29,044 nt of DNA from Lactarius indigo. Lineage: Eukaryota > Basidiomycota > Agaricomycetes > Russulales > Russulaceae. Location of the stretch: contig JAFKAC010000284.1 of assembly GCA_025766275.1 (NCBI GenBank), forward strand, positions 1 through 29,044. The letters are read 5' to 3'. The position numbers and the translations under genes are program-made. Every line of letters begins with the position of its first letter. Within the stretch, counting starts at the first letter, position 1. Positions 1 to 9,331 of the stretch are shown here, in pieces. The notes beneath the pieces were generated by a model. The model was given only the letters and a program-made list of their open reading frames with translations, was not told the DNA's origin and did not search any database.

Positions 1-21
1 TCCTCCCACATGAGAATGGCA

Positions 22-28
22 TATATAT
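22..28 (+). promoter_or_regulatory. TATA box of SDR copy A
   Basis: A TATATA tract is followed by TCAACACCTCTCC, the same block that lies before copies B and C. It is 45 to 51 bases upstream of the ATG at 73. Conservation in all three tandem copies supports a duplicated core promoter. Confidence 0.55.
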
Positions 29-72
29 CAACACCTCTCCATCGTGCCTTGACACTCACCGGTTCTTTCACC

Positions 73-257
73 ATGGCCCTCGCAACGACTAAAGTGGCCC
101 TCATCACCGGCGCAGCACGTGGAATCGGCCGTGCGATTGCCCTCTGCCTTGTCGACGACAGTCTAGATGTTGCAGTCATGGACAAATTAAGCAGCCCTGA
201 ATTGGACGGACTCGTAAGAGAGATAGAAAACAAGGGGCGGCGCTCGTTTGCCGTCTG
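73..257 (+). pseudogene. SDR copy A: 5' fragment of a short-chain dehydrogenase gene
   Basis: This is the first of three tandem copies of the same SDR gene. It encodes the start of the protein (MALATTKVALITGAARGIG), including the TGxxxGIG dinucleotide-binding loop, and stays closely similar to copies B and C for about 61 codons. The match ends abruptly after GRRSFAV, where a TGA follows and the sequence becomes unrelated. No NAG motif, YxxxK or C-terminal exons follow before copy B starts at 692. Substitutions at otherwise shared positions (IALC for IALR, VMDK for VNDR) also suggest relaxed selection. The TATA-containing promoter is kept, so it could still be transcribed, but the product would lack the catalytic half. 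It is most likely a relic of an unequal tandem duplication or a deletion. Confidence 0.82.
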
Positions 258-641
258 AGGCGCTGTGTGAACGAAAATTCGGACTAACATACTGTACATC
301 TACTGCCAGTGTTACTCCAACTTTATATCTCACTTGATAATTTTCAAGCCATTTTGCTTACTTAAGGGAGCGAGTGACATGTATGGCAAGTGGAGGACGC
401 TCTCTAGTGGAATCGGAATCAACCCCCCCATATGCCGAAGCATGTTTTCACATTTACTGTTTTTCCTATACCACACCCCCATGATCATCTCCTAGCTGAT
501 TTTTTCCATACCCTTTGTCACGTATATTGTGAAGAGATAGAAAAGAGAATGGATAAGTTGGTCTGACCCGTCCACACAGAGCGCCTCGGGAAAGGTCCTC
601 GGGTCCTCCATGATCTTCTCTGTTACGTGGACGTGGCAACG
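258..641. other. Spacer between SDR copy A relic and copy B promoter
   Basis: No gene is recognisable here. The first part has no resemblance to the missing body of copy A. From about 440 onward there are blocks shared with the region upstream of copy C at about 2390-2610, such as CACTGTTTTTCCT-like and ACACCCCCATGA strings and a TGATCTTCTCTGTTACG-like block. The duplicated unit therefore included roughly 250 bases of upstream DNA. Confidence 0.5.
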
Positions 642-642
642 G

Positions 643-650
643 TATATATA
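643..650 (+). promoter_or_regulatory. TATA box of SDR copy B
   Basis: TATATATA followed by TCAACACCTCTCCACC lies about 42-49 bases upstream of the ATG at 692. The block is shared with copies A and C. An extra ATG in good context (CCACCATG, 667) lies between this box and the main start. Confidence 0.6.
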
Positions 651-691
651 TCAACACCTCTCCACCATGTCTTGCACTCCCCTCTCTCACC

Positions 692-1989
692 ATGGCCCTC
701 GCGATGACCAAAGTAGCCCTCGTCACTGGTGCAGCACGTGGAATCGGCCGTGCGATTGCCCTCCGCCTTGCCGACGATGGTCTAGATGTCGCAGTCAACG
801 ACAGATTAAGAAGTCCTGAACTGGACGAGCTTGTGCGAGAGATAGAAAGAAAGGGGCGGCGCTCGCTTGCTGTCCCTGCGGACGTCTCTCTGGAATCAGA
901 AGTGGAGAAGGGCATTCAGAAAGTCGCGCACGACCTAGGAAGCCTTGACGTGGTATTTATGCTTCAGAACCGGCGCTTGCGATCATTCTAGTCCTCACAC
1001 AGTCTTTCATTCTAGATGGTGGCGAATGCGGGAGTAGTCAGTTTTGAGTCGCTCCTGAATAGTAAGTCGAGAAAGAAGCCTTACCTAGACCGGTGTGCTA
1101 AAGGGTGACGAAGCTACCGTTGAGAGCTATGACCGTGTGATGGCGGTCAACGCTCGTGGAACAATGTTATGTTACAAGCACGCCGCGAAGCAAATGATTG
1201 CTCAGGGCCGTGGCGGACGTATCATCGGTATCTTCCCACTTCTTCCCCCCTTTGTTAAAAATTGCACTGACAAGTATTTTCAGGGGCTTGTTCTCGAGCA
1301 GGAAAACAGGGTCATCACTTCCCTGTGCGTTGTACTGCTACGAGGCTCACCTTGCACGAATAGGCATGCACGTCGATTCGGCGTATAGCGCGAGCAAGTT
1401 TGCTATTCGCGGTCTCACACAAGCTGCTGGTACGTCCTTTACTTGAATAAATGCACCACCGTATCCATCAGCTGACCAGTAATTTTATAGCTGGTGAGTT
1501 TGGCAAGTATGGCATCACTGTCAATGCGTATGCTCCCGGTGCAATTAAGACTGTCTTAGGTCGGTTCCTTTTCTTGAATGCCTCTCATCCACGTATAAAA
1601 AATATTGCCTTTCAACAGTCGACCAGTTCAAAACCCATTTCGGCCCGGATGTGCTCTCTGCTGTGGGTGTTCTTTGAAAATGCGCGATAGGGTTAATCCA
1701 AGAGGTGTCCTTAGTTGGTTACGAGCTCAGCGGTTAATCGTATAGGAACCCCGGAGGAAATAGCTGGTCTCGTATCTTACCTCGTCTCTGACGTTTCTGG
1801 CTTCATTACGGGTACGTAGGCAGGTATTTTGTTACATTTCTCCTGTTAACCTTACTCTGTTATTTTCTTCTGCGAAGGTCAAAGTGTACGATCCGTTTTT
1901 CTCATAGCCTTGCTCATACCGATGCTTATCATTACCCTTATCTGACATCATAACAGATCTCCATAAACGGCGGTTCCTATTTCGACTAA
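692..1989 (+). CDS. SDR copy B: NAD(P)-dependent short-chain dehydrogenase/reductase, acetoin/diacetyl reductase-like
   Basis: Spliced model: 692-952, 1016-1061, 1114-1227, 1284-1310, 1364-1429, 1491-1559, 1619-1662, 1715-1811, 1878-1885, 1957-1989; 254 residues. Classical SDR features are present: TGAARGIG at 12-19, NAG at 91-93, active-site Asn115, Ser144 in GACSRAGKQG, and Tyr157/Lys161 in YSASK. The GACSxAGKQG loop and length resemble bacterial and fungal acetoin (diacetyl) reductases, but the substrate cannot be read from sequence. It probably acts in the cytosol. Exon 9 is only 8 bases (GTCAAAGT), needed to join GFITG to QSISINGG. The usual PGxxxTPM stretch after the active site reads PGAIKTVL here, so this copy may be drifting. 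The ATG at 692 was chosen because copies A and C align from it. Confidence 0.85.
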
Positions 1990-2611
1990 ACGCAGTAAAA
2001 GGGTGGGGGGGGGGTGAGGGGATTTGCATCCACTGGTGCACTCGACAACCTGAAGCTGTAATCTATGATAGGAGCAGGATTATGAGCACACTTGAACAAT
2101 GAATGTGCCAGTGGACGGCCCTTTTAATGAAGGCTGACTTTTTTGAGCGCGTCTTAAGTTACATAATCATATGACCCCATGTGGTACTGTACCACCGTGC
2201 ATTGTCACACCTCCCCATTCCGCTTCCAAGTGTACCGGGGCGCAAGGTCGAAGCCGACTTGATGCTGGCATTCAGGTGGCAGACATGCACACCTGAGGTG
2301 AATAGCTTGAGGGAAACTAAACTGTGATGTTTTATTCTGTTCAGTAAATGAAGCTTAATGAAGCTTTCCAGAGTATGCAAAATTGTAATGTTTCGTCCCC
2401 AGATGTGCACTGTTTTTCCTGTCTCTATGAAAACCCGTTCGATACACCCCCATGACTGGCTCTTAGCCGTTAATGTCCAAGATGCTTCCAGGAAAAAGAA
2501 TGCCTCACCTGGAAGGAATTTCGCCCACAAAGCATCTTTTGATTTGGGAAAACTCATCGGTCTCTCGAAGATCTTCTTTATTACGTCTTGGGCGTGGTCA
2601 CAAGGACAGTA
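1990..2611. other. Intergenic region between SDR copies B and C
   Basis: It contains the copy B 3' flank, with a G-rich run near 2000-2020, and then the copy C promoter region. A long open frame on the minus strand covers part of it and the copy C first exon but is antisense to SDR coding sequence and shows no protein family. Nothing else is recognisable. Confidence 0.5.
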
Positions 2612-2620
2612 TTTATATAT
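2612..2620 (+). promoter_or_regulatory. TATA box of SDR copy C
   Basis: TTTATATAT followed by CAACACCTCTCCACCATG is the counterpart of the copy A and B boxes and lies 41-49 bases before the start at 2661. Confidence 0.58.
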
Positions 2621-2660
2621 CAACACCTCTCCACCATGTCTTGCACTCCCCTCTCTCACC

Positions 2661-3938
2661 ATGACCCTCGCAATGACTAAAGTAGCCCTCATCACTGGCG
2701 CAGCACGTGGAATCGGCCGTGCGATAGCCCTCCGCCTTGCCGACGATGGCCTAGATGTCGCAGTCAACGACAGATCAAGCAGTCCAGAATTGGATGGGCT
2801 TGTACGAGAGATAAAAGCAAAGGGTCGGCGCTCGCTTGCTGTCCCTGCGGACGTCTCTTTGGAACCAGAAGTGGAGAAAGGCGTTCGGAAAGTCGTGCAG
2901 GACCTAGGAAGCCTTGATGTAGTAAGTCCTTTAGAGCTGGCGCTGGGGACCATCCTAGTCCTCACGGTCTTTGTTTTTCATACCAGATGGTGGCGAATGC
3001 GGGAATAGTCATGTTCGAACCGCTTCTGGACAGTGAGTTGAGAAGAAGACTTTACTGAGATTGGTCCACTAAGGGGTGACGAAGCTACCGTCGAGAACTT
3101 TGACCGCCTGATGGCGATCAACGCTCGTGGAATAATGTTGTGTTACAAGCACGCTGCGAAGCAAATGATTGCTCAGGCTCGCGGTGGACGTATTATAGGT
3201 GCCTTCCTGCCTGGTCCCCCCGCCTTTTTGCACTGACGAGTATTTTCAGGGGCTTGTTCGCTAGCAGGAAAACAGGGTCATATATTCCCTTTGTGTTGTG
3301 CCGTGACGACGCTCACTTTACCCGAACAGCCCAGGTGGCCGACCCGGCATATAGCGCAAGCAAGTTTGCTGTGCGCGGTCTCACACAAGCTGCTGGCAAG
3401 CCCTTGTTAATCGCCGCAGCAGTCATCAGCTGACGGGTGACACTCATAGCTGGTGAACTTGGCAAATACGGTATCACTGTCAATGCGTACGCTCCCGGCG
3501 TAGTGGAGACTCCCATGGGTCCGTTCTTTAAATGCTTCGTGCCCACATAAAAAACGTTTCTTTCAACAGCTGCCGAGACGAAGGCCCGTTTTGGCCCTGA
3601 TGCGCTTTCTGGTGTGAGTGCTCTCTGGAACTGCGCGAAAGGCTTGATCCGATGAGGGTTCTTAGTGGATAAAGAGCTCGGTGGTTAAACGCTTAGGAAC
3701 CCCAGAGGAAATAGCCGGTCTCGTGTCTTACCTTGCCTCTGACGGCTCTGGCTTTGTCACAGGTACGTGGGGGGGCATTTTACTACGTGCACCCTCACCT
3801 ATTAATGTTTTATTCCCTTACTGCCTCACCGCCTGCGAAGGCCAAAGTGTGCGCTCAGTTTCACTCAGGTTCATACCGATGCTTATCACGACTCTCATCC
3901 ACCAGATCTCCATAAACGGCGGTTCCTTTTTCGACTAA
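2661..3938 (+). CDS. SDR copy C: NAD(P)-dependent short-chain dehydrogenase/reductase, acetoin/diacetyl reductase-like
   Basis: Spliced model: 2661-2921, 2987-3032, 3085-3198, 3250-3276, 3330-3395, 3450-3518, 3570-3613, 3666-3762, 3841-3848, 3906-3938; 254 residues, with the same exon lengths as copy B throughout. Visible motifs are TGAARGIG (12-19), NAG (91-93), Asn115, Ser144 in GACSLAGKQG, Tyr157 and Lys161 in YSASK, and PGVVETPM after the active site, so the catalytic tetrad is complete. It is the best preserved tandem copy. Intron 5 (3396-3449) begins GCAAGC where copy B has GTACGT, so a GC-AG intron is required for the conserved TQAAAGE reading. Function is inferred from the family only. 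Confidence 0.9.
3396..3449 (+). other. GC-AG intron in SDR copy C
   Basis: The exon ends ...GCTGCTG and the next bases are GCAAGC; the acceptor is CATAG. Splicing here gives TQAA-AGELGKYG, exactly as in copy B, which uses GT at the same position. No GT donor in this stretch restores the frame. Confidence 0.75.
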
Positions 3939-4599
3939 ATGGAAAGGCGAGAACTGCAGAACTCGACGTCGAGAATACTCAGTCGTTGTGGGGGCGAGAA
4001 GCAGAGCAATGAAATGTATGAAAGATGTAAGATAGCAGGGAAGAAGGTTACAGTGGCAAGAGGAGCCGGTCATCTGATTAGTAGACGGTAGGTTTGGAAT
4101 TCATGTGAAGTCGAGTGACGTAGATTACTCGTGAGGTAGGGCGAGACAGGTCAGGCCTAGTCATTTCTGGAGTCTCCAGATCGTCTGACAGGTCTGACGA
4201 AGAACTAGCTAGGCGAGGCCAGTAACTTGAAGATTCAATCAATCATGGTCGGCCACCACGCATCAGGACCGCGCCGGCACCAATTATAGAGTCACCATGG
4301 AAGGCACACCCATCCACGGGTCCTTGCCAGTGGACTACGTCTAAAACCCGTTCGACGACCGACACTCCGGAGCTTGCGGGCATTAAAGGTGACACGTGAT
4401 AAAGAGAACGCGCACTTGTCAACACCAGGTTTCTCAACTCTACTCCGGTTGGCGTTCTCTAGTGTATTTGCGCACAAAAGAAATAGAATGTTACACGGCT
4501 GATGCACCCAACAAGTGGTGCACTGACACGTCAATAGGCCCGTCGCACTTGCCGCTCACCCTCCATCCTCCTAATTCGCTGTTTCCTCATCTGGAATTT
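3939..4599. other. Intergenic region between convergent SDR copy C and SDHB
   Basis: About 660 bases separate two genes that are transcribed toward each other. I see no gene. There is a small perfect palindrome CTGGAG-T-CTCCAG at 4167-4179 and a repeated TCTGAC a few bases later. Short open frames on both strands have no recognisable family. Confidence 0.5.
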
Positions 4600-5633
4600 C
4601 TAATCAGCCGCAAGATGAAGCTTAATTTGCGCAATTGCGGCGGCGGGGTTAAGGCCCTTCGGGCATGTTCGGGCGCCTAAAAGGAGGGTTACCGAGGTGT
4701 GAGTATTAGAGTAATAATGGAAAAGAGTGCAGCCGAGACACGAACAGTTAAAGATCGTGTGACAACGATAGAGACTCATCTCGTTCTGAAGTTTCTCCTT
4801 GCGGTGAGCTTCGTAGCTATCACGCGAGTCGGCGATCCAACGGTAAGCCTGCATGAGAGTGGCAGGACCGAGGTATTCGTCTTGGTTCCACCAGTAGGAA
4901 GGACAGGAGGTGGAGCAGCAGGCACAAAGGATGCATTCATAGAGGCCATCAAGCTTCTTGCGATCCTCTTGGGACTGAAGGAATTCGCCGTGGGCTGGAG
5001 GGTTGTCGTTCTGGAGGTAGGGTTCGATGGACTTGTACTGCTTGTAGAACAGAGTGAGGTCGGGGACAAGGTCTTTCACAACGTACACTGAGGCGCATAA
5101 GAGGTATATGGTGTGGAAAGGGGAAATGAAGCGCACTATGGGGAAGAGGATAAATCTTTGTGTCCTTATTCTCGTCGCGGTCAATGCGACAGAGGCACGC
5201 GAGAGTATTCTGGCCGTTGATGTTCATCGCGCAAGAACCACAGATACCCTCCCGACAGGAGCGACGAAAAGTGAGTGTCGGGTCTACTTCATTCTTTATT
5301 TTGATGAGTGCATCGAGAATCTGTGTAGAAGCACGAAGGAACGGTTGAACATAGCCCTTAGTAGCGGGAAATCACTGACCATAGGACCGCACTCATTAAG
5401 ATTTATCATGTATGACTGGAGTTCTGGCTTTTTCTGAGGCTCATCTGGATTCTAAAAAGAGATGAATATGGGGTGAGGGTAAAGAAGAGACATAAACGCA
5501 CCCAGCGGTATATCTTGAATTCCTTGTTTAGAGACTTGACCTCTGTCGGCACTGCTTGGCGAGTGATGGCAGAGGAAGCGAAGGAGCGATGCACCAAACG
5601 TGTCGAAGATGACTTGATGACGGTGGAGAGCAT
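4600..5633 (-). CDS. SDHB: Succinate dehydrogenase [ubiquinone] iron-sulfur subunit, mitochondrial
   Basis: Spliced on the minus strand: 5633-5502, 5451-5380, 5320-5137, 5087-4746, 4676-4600; 268 residues, normal for the family. It is the electron-transfer subunit of respiratory complex II, passing electrons from the flavoprotein to ubiquinone at the inner mitochondrial membrane. Residues 1 to about 27 form an Arg/Ser-rich mitochondrial presequence. The [2Fe-2S] ligands are Cys90, 95, 98 and 110 ([10 protein letters not shown]). The [4Fe-4S] ligands are Cys181, 184, 187 and 248, and the [3Fe-4S] ligands Cys191, 238 and 244. Quinone-site residues Pro192, Trp195/196, Asn197 and His239 are present. 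The last intron (4677-4745) splits the CARTCPKG motif codon. It is transcribed divergently from SDR D. Confidence 0.97.
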
Positions 5634-5920
5634 TATAGTTGCTGTTCGAGTTCAAGTCTAGTCGCTGTCCCCACCACCCGCACCTGCAAAATCCGACTCC
5701 CGCTGAGCTCCGAACCAATCAGGTTGCTGTGTCTACGCCAAATACCGGGCCATGCCAAGTCCACCAACTCGGTGACCCGGGATCCCAGCAATTGGTCAAA
5801 ATTCAGTCTTCGTCTATTAGGGTCTCCTCCCAGTACCCTATAAATCCCAGGCGCGAGCGATGTCGGGCGCCCCAGTTACCCTCCCGGTTTATACTACCCC
5901 ACGACTCCTTAGTAGCACAC
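5634..5920. promoter_or_regulatory. Shared divergent promoter of SDHB and SDR D
   Basis: Only 287 bases separate the two start codons. A CCAAT box sits at 5715-5719 on the + strand, and an ATTGG (CCAAT on the minus strand, facing SDHB) at 5791-5795. TATAAA at 5839-5844 lies about 80 bases before the SDR D start. CCAAT boxes are the target of the HAP complex, which regulates respiratory genes in yeasts; that link is inference here. Confidence 0.6.
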
Positions 5921-7104
5921 ATGGCCATAATAGCAGAAAAAGGTGTGGCTCTCGTCACTGGTGCCAGTCAGGGCATCGGGCGCGCCATCGCTCTGCGTCT
6001 AGCATCGGACGGTTTCGACGTCGCCCTTAATGACATTCCCGCATGCGAGGCAATGCTGGCGACTGCTGCGGAAGAAGTCGCGGCCCGCGGCCGTCGCGCG
6101 CACTGGATCCTGGCCGACGTGAGCAGTGAGCAGCAGGTCGAGACTATGGTGTCAGATGTAGTGCGCGCCCTTGGAGGCCTCGATGTGGTGCGTCTGGGTC
6201 TCTTTCGGTTCGACGCGCGACACGCACTGACTGATCTGCACACAAAGATGGTCGCAAACGCTGGGATCTCCATGATGAAGAGCGTACTTGACAGTACGTC
6301 TGGCTTTCTTGCAACTGGTATCTCGTGTGCTGTCGCTGAACCCATCCCAAACTCTCTCAGCTACAGTAGAGGACCTCGATCGCATCCTCAGTGTCAACCT
6401 CCGTGGGACCTTCCTTTGTTATAAGTACGCAGGGAAGCAGATGATAGCCCAAGGCCGCGGCGGGCGCATAATCGGTAGGTTGAAATACACCGCGACGCAC
6501 CATTCATCTCGAATCCCGTCATCACAGGTGCATGTTCCGGTACAGGAAAGCAAGGCCAGGCATCTCTCAGCGCATATTCTGCTAGCAAGTTCGGCATACG
6601 CGCTTTAACGCAATGCACTGGTGCGTATTCTGACTCCTCGGTTCCGCTGCGGCTTAGGCATTTCGGATCTGCTCAGCCCTGGAATTTGGACCACACGGCA
6701 TCACTGTTAACGCTTATGCCCCCGGACCTGTGAAGACTCCGATGTGTACGCTTGTTACTCTTTTTTTTGGAGGTATGCCTCTGACGTTCTATTAGGGGAC
6801 GATCTCGAGGTCGGGCTCGGCACGCCTCCCGGAGTACTCGAGGACCAAGTGCGCGTTCTTTGTCTCGCTGTATAGCATTCTGATTTAGGAATATCTGCCC
6901 AGCTCTCGAAAACCGCGGCAGTAGGGTACGTCGGAGTCCCCAATGACATCGCCGCACTGGTTTCCTTCCTCGCGTCTAAGGAGTCTCATCTCCTCACTGG
7001 ACAAGCGGTGAGCGCTTCCTGTTTCTCCCCCACTAACTGCTTTCGGCTGACGAAGTGACGCCTACGCCCAGATTAGCATAGACGGGGGCAGGCACTTTGA
7101 TTGA
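5921..7104 (+). CDS. SDR D: short-chain dehydrogenase/reductase, acetoin/diacetyl reductase-like
   Basis: Spliced model: 5921-6187, 6248-6293, 6361-6474, 6528-6620, 6677-6745, 6796-6848, 6903-7007, 7072-7104; 259 residues. Motifs: TGASQGIG near the N-terminus, VANAG after exon 1, Ser146 in GACSGTGKQG, Tyr159 and Lys163 in YSASK, and PGPVKTPMWDDL, which matches diacetyl/acetoin reductases better than copies B and C. It ends in GQAISIDGGRHFD. It is clearly related to the tandem copies: seven intron positions and phases are shared, but it lacks B/C introns 4 and 8. It is divergent from SDHB and convergent with the aldo-keto reductase. Substrate and cofactor preference are not determined. Confidence 0.93.
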
Positions 7105-7674
7105 AGGGCTGCCACTCGTAACCTGACGCGGCACAAACAAAGGAGTGTCGGGTATGAATCGATGTATGATCGACGATATATCCGGAAAATATCCGTTTTT
7201 GCGTGTCTGGAAAGTCGACCCCCGGTCTGATGTTTGCCAGCGCTTATTCTTCGTTTGTCTCGAGCGCTTCGAGCGCTTGCTGTGTAGTCATAGAATATTA
7301 TCCACCTCTACGTTTCAGAAAGACCACTGGCAATCGATGCGCCGGAAGAAACGCGGCAATAATATAGCCTGACTTAGCTATTGCCGTTTGGCGCAACTTG
7401 TGTACTCGGCTCGGCTCTACCTTGGGCAGTGGCGAGCAGGTCAAGTGGCCTTCCCGCGTTTGTATTCGCATTTGCCCTGCAGTACGCAGTCTAAACCAAC
7501 TCAGATGGGCACTTCAATCGACATCAGTGCGACATGTGCACGTAACGGACAAGTGTGGCTCTCTCGGGCCCATTGCATTTCCAAGCATACTTCGACGTAG
7601 TACATACTGCGCGCTCAACCTAACTAAGAGCTAACCCACATGCAACCGCACACACATTCCCTCGCTCAGGATTA
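7105..7674. other. Intergenic region between convergent SDR D and aldo-keto reductase
   Basis: It holds two 3' flanks and no recognisable gene. Short open frames occur but show neither splice-compatible extensions nor a known family. A small repeated CGAGCGCTT element lies near 7260-7278. Confidence 0.5.
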
Positions 7675-8992
7675 TCAAAAGAACGTGTAGATGCGAAATG
7701 CTACAGCACCAAAGAGCATCAGCTCGGCGATGGCGCGCACAGACTTGACGAAGATTCCCTGGCGTGCGCCTTTTGCACCAGCGGAGTCGATCGCCGCGAT
7801 GTCCGCGGGGGTGATTTCTTATAAGGGGAGAGATGTCTAAGCCAGTTACGAGTAGAGGGGTTCATTGCTTACTTAGATCCCCCGCGGCAAGATAACCCTC
7901 CAATCTGAATTTCTTGGAGCTCGTCCTAAGGGCCATCAGCCGATACGTCGGGGAAGGTGGCCCGGCTTACGTACGTGACAGCAACAGCGCCTTTGGCTCT
8001 GACCCAGGCCAGCAAAACCTGATCTGTCGTGGCACCGAGTCTCTGAGCTATTTCATTGAGCGGTTTGTCCACGGGGCCTCCGGGCTGGTGCGTGATTGGG
8101 CTATTTATGCAGTCAGAACAGAACACGGGAGTATCGATGAGGTACGCATACATAAGAGCAGAGTATGCCTCAGAAACGATGCCGTGCGCGGAAGCATATG
8201 CAAGCAGCGGTGCTTGGCGGGCATATACGTAGGGATGCAGGAGAATCTAGCAGCGAATCAGCTAGCAAGCTTTCGCTCGTTAGGTGCTCTTACCTGATTT
8301 GCAGCAGGTTTGATCTTGGCAGACGCCAGTAGAATCTCGAGCTCTTCAACGCCAAAGTTACTGACACCAATGCTCCTACGAGTACTTCAGTATTCCGGCC
8401 ATCCAGCCGGCGACAAGAATCAATCACTCACTTAGCGAGGCCTGCTTTCTTGATAGCTTCCATCTTAGCCCAGGCCGTTGGGATGTCTGGCTGGGCGAGA
8501 CGCGGGTGGTGGATGAGATACAGGTCAACATATTCGACCCCAAGCTATCAGTAGTGTGGTGTGAGCCACAACACCACAGCGGCCCAACGAAAAGAAGCGC
8601 GCACGTTCTTGAGACTGTTCTGAATAGAGGTCTCGATATCAAGTCCGTTGAGTCCAGAGTACTTGGTGGTGATGAAAATATCATTTCTTGCGAGTCCGCT
8701 CTCCCGCACGGCTTTCCCGGCCTCTTCCTCGTTGCGGTAAGCCTGAGCGGTGTCTGAACACTACCGAGTCAACCGTGAACGCATCTACTAGAGACCACGT
8801 TTACCTATATGGCTGAATCCGACGGAAATAGCCTGGTCGACTTGGTCTATAGGACCCTGACCGTTGCCAATGCGCCATGTCCCAAATGCAATTCCCGGGA
8901 TCACATTCCCTGAATACGTGCCATGAATGAGGGTGGGATCTATCTAGTGGGCGCGACACACCGTCGTTGAGCTGGATGGCGTCCCAAGGCAT
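7675..8992 (-). CDS. Aldo-keto reductase with C-terminal hydrophobic anchor
   Basis: Spliced on the minus strand: 8992-8962, 8909-8805, 8753-8605, 8544-8432, 8375-8294, 8246-8152, 8100-7975, 7925-7873, 7817-7675; 298 residues. It should be an NADPH-dependent aldehyde/ketone reductase with a TIM-barrel fold. All four catalytic residues are visible: Asp46 and Tyr51 in DTAQAYRNE, Lys76 in TTKYS, and His107 in LIHHP. Other family signatures are [19 protein letters not shown] and QVLLAW. After the barrel ([11 protein letters not shown]) the protein ends in a hydrophobic stretch, about residues 277-298, starting [19 protein letters not shown], which looks like a C-terminal membrane anchor. The first exon is only 31 bases. 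The specific substrate is unknown. Confidence 0.93.
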
Positions 8993-9331
8993 TGTGAATG
9001 TGTGTCGACGTGAAGAAGGTCGGCGGTTCCCATGGTTCGACTCTCACTTGCATAAAATGGAAGCCAGGTGGGATGATTACCTGAGCGTGGGTATCGTCGC
9101 ATATATTCACACGACTTGAAACCACCAGCAAACAAATTGATCCCTGTACCCAAATCTCTTACAAAAACCAATGTTAATTACGACTTTCCCGCTTACTGTA
9201 ACTGATGTAACTGCGAGAATGAAACATATAGGAAGGAGAGGGGGGAATATAGCATGATATCAGGAACGAATGAAGCCAATGAGAAATGATCCAATTATCC
9301 ATAGTGGGAACCAAGGTGGGAACCGGCGTGA
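8993..9331. promoter_or_regulatory. Upstream region of the aldo-keto reductase gene
   Basis: These 339 bases lie between the end of the F-box/WD40 gene and the start of the reductase, both on the minus strand, so they must hold one 3' flank and one promoter. I see no conserved element that I can name and no gene. Confidence 0.4.

Noticed and set aside
466..915. 149-codon minus-strand frame
   Set aside because: Antisense shadow of SDR copy B exon 1 and its promoter.
2159..2965. 268-codon open frame on the minus strand
   Set aside because: It is antisense to the first exon of SDR copy C and its spacer. A similar antisense frame exists opposite copy B, as expected from shared codon usage, and there is no domain.
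4699..5091. 130-codon + strand frame
   Set aside because: Exactly opposite the main SDHB exon, whose protein is unmistakable.
5968..6345. 125-codon minus-strand frame
   Set aside because: Antisense to SDR D exons 1 and 2; no family features.
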